Source of the DNA: Thermoplasmatota archaeon
GTDB lineage: Archaea; Thermoplasmatota; Penumbrarchaeia; Penumbrarchaeales; Penumbrarchaeaceae
Length of the DNA: 5,474 nucleotides
Reading direction: 5' to 3'
Assembly: GCA_016929175.1 (NCBI GenBank)
Contig: JAFGJI010000207.1
Span: 1-5,474, forward strand
Numbering within the stretch: position 1 is the stretch's first letter; every line of letters starts with the position of its first letter. Below are positions 5,069 through 5,474 of this stretch, piece by piece. The notes under the pieces were generated by a model. It had not been told where the DNA came from. It saw only the letters and a program-made list of their open reading frames with translations, and ran no database searches. Both the position numbers and the translations under genes were made by a program.

Positions 5069-5272
5069 GTGGCCTTACTCAGGCTGGCAGATATCAGGGC
5101 AATGAAGAAAGAAGATAGACACCTCAAGATGAAGGAACTTAGGGATGAGCTGATGCGGGAGAGAGGAGTGGCTGCCATGGGCGGTGCACCCCCGAGTCCC
5201 GGAAAGATCAAAGCCCTCAGGATAAACATCGCCAGAATGGCGACCGTCATGACGGAGGAGGGAGAACTCTAA
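5069..5272 (+). CDS. rpmC: 50S ribosomal protein uL29 (L29)
   Basis: uL29 is a small two-helix protein next to uL23 at the tunnel exit. With the GTG start at 5069 the product is 67 residues and begins MALLRLADIRAM, closely like archaeal L29 (MAILRxxEIRxM). The diagnostic ELRDELMRERG (23-33) and the second helix GKIKALRINIARMATVM (45-61) are both present. An earlier in-frame GTG at 5063 would add two residues but overlaps the Shine-Dalgarno site. GTG is the only non-ATG start among the genes here. The stop codon TAA shares its last base with the ATG of the next gene (TAATG), so the two are coupled. Confidence 0.93.
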   Translation: MALLRLADIRAMKKEDRHLKMKELRDELMRERGVAAMGGAPPSPGKIKALRINIARMATVMTEEGEL

Positions 5273-5474
5273 TGGGAGAGATCTGCAGCGTCTGCGGTCT
5301 GCCCAAGGAGCTGTGTGCCTGCGAGGATATCGCAAGGGAGCAGCAGGATATCCGTATAACAACTGCCAAGAGACGTTACGGCAAGGTCGTGACGATCATC
5401 TCCGGCATCGATCCATCGGATATCGACCTTGACGAGCTGGCAAGGTTCCTCAAGAACAAATGCGCAGCTGGCGG
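5272..5474 (+). CDS. yciH: Translation initiation factor aIF1 (SUI1 family), 3' end cut off by the window
   Basis: aIF1, the archaeal counterpart of eukaryotic eIF1, binds the small subunit near the P site and monitors start-codon pairing. The visible 67 codons begin MGEICSVCGLPKELCACEDIA, with four cysteines (C5, C8, C15, C17) forming the small zinc-binding motif common to archaeal members. The start of the SUI1 fold follows, RRYGKVVTIISGIDP with DIDLDELARFLKNKCAAGG (to about residue 67). The protein is expected to be about 100 residues, so roughly two thirds is present. GGAG at 5261-5264 serves as ribosome binding site 7 nt before the ATG. In archaeal clusters this gene typically sits between uL29 and the RNase P subunit Rpp29/uS17 genes, which are expected just to the right. 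Confidence 0.94.
   Translation, partial: MGEICSVCGLPKELCACEDIAREQQDIRITTAKRRYGKVVTIISGIDPSDIDLDELARFLKNKCAAG

Noticed and set aside
1..5474. Mobile element, CRISPR array, defence or biosynthetic system
   Set aside because: No direct repeats with spacers, transposase, integrase, toxin or enzyme genes; the coding part is fully accounted for by a conserved ribosomal-protein operon.

Overview
The window is the 5' part of an archaeal ribosomal-protein operon (the S10/spc-type cluster). The order on the + strand is uL3, uL4, uL23, uL2, uS19, uL22, uS3, uL29 and the start of translation initiation factor aIF1 (SUI1 family). Several things point to Archaea: an aIF1 gene directly after uL29; archaeal/eukaryotic-type L3, L4 and S19 sequences; TATA/BRE-like promoter elements; and Shine-Dalgarno sites matching the archaeal 16S tail (GGAGGTGAT). 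Arginine is written mostly with AGG/AGA and base composition is moderate. My guess is a euryarchaeote, possibly of the Thermoplasmata/Methanomassiliicoccales type, but the lineage is only an inference.

Layout: positions 1-63 may be the last 20 codons of an upstream gene. Positions 64-391 carry no convincing gene. They hold a weak T-rich terminator, two TATA-box promoters (about 95-110 and 157-177), a cluster of three perfect palindromes between them (121-147), and an unusually long leader of about 190 nt. The leader can fold into a two-tier stem-loop (317-361) with competing alternative pairings close to the L3 ribosome binding site. From 392 to the right edge the DNA is almost fully coding, with gaps of at most 16 nt or short overlaps, so the genes are almost certainly co-transcribed and translationally coupled.

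Working together: uL3, uL4, uL23, uL2, uL22 and uL29 build the large subunit (peptidyl transferase surroundings, exit tunnel and tunnel rim). uS19 and uS3 build the head of the small subunit and the mRNA entry. aIF1 acts on the small subunit in start-codon selection. Start codons of uL3, uL22, uS3 and uL29 are placed by Shine-Dalgarno spacing and family N-termini rather than by the longest reading frame.

The coding part is a conserved, well-known operon and I see no mobile element, CRISPR array, defence system or new enzyme. The parts most worth a second look are the regulatory region before uL3, a perfect 9-bp hairpin inside the uL4 gene, an Asp-to-Asn change in the most conserved motif of uL2, and the long charged tail of uS3.
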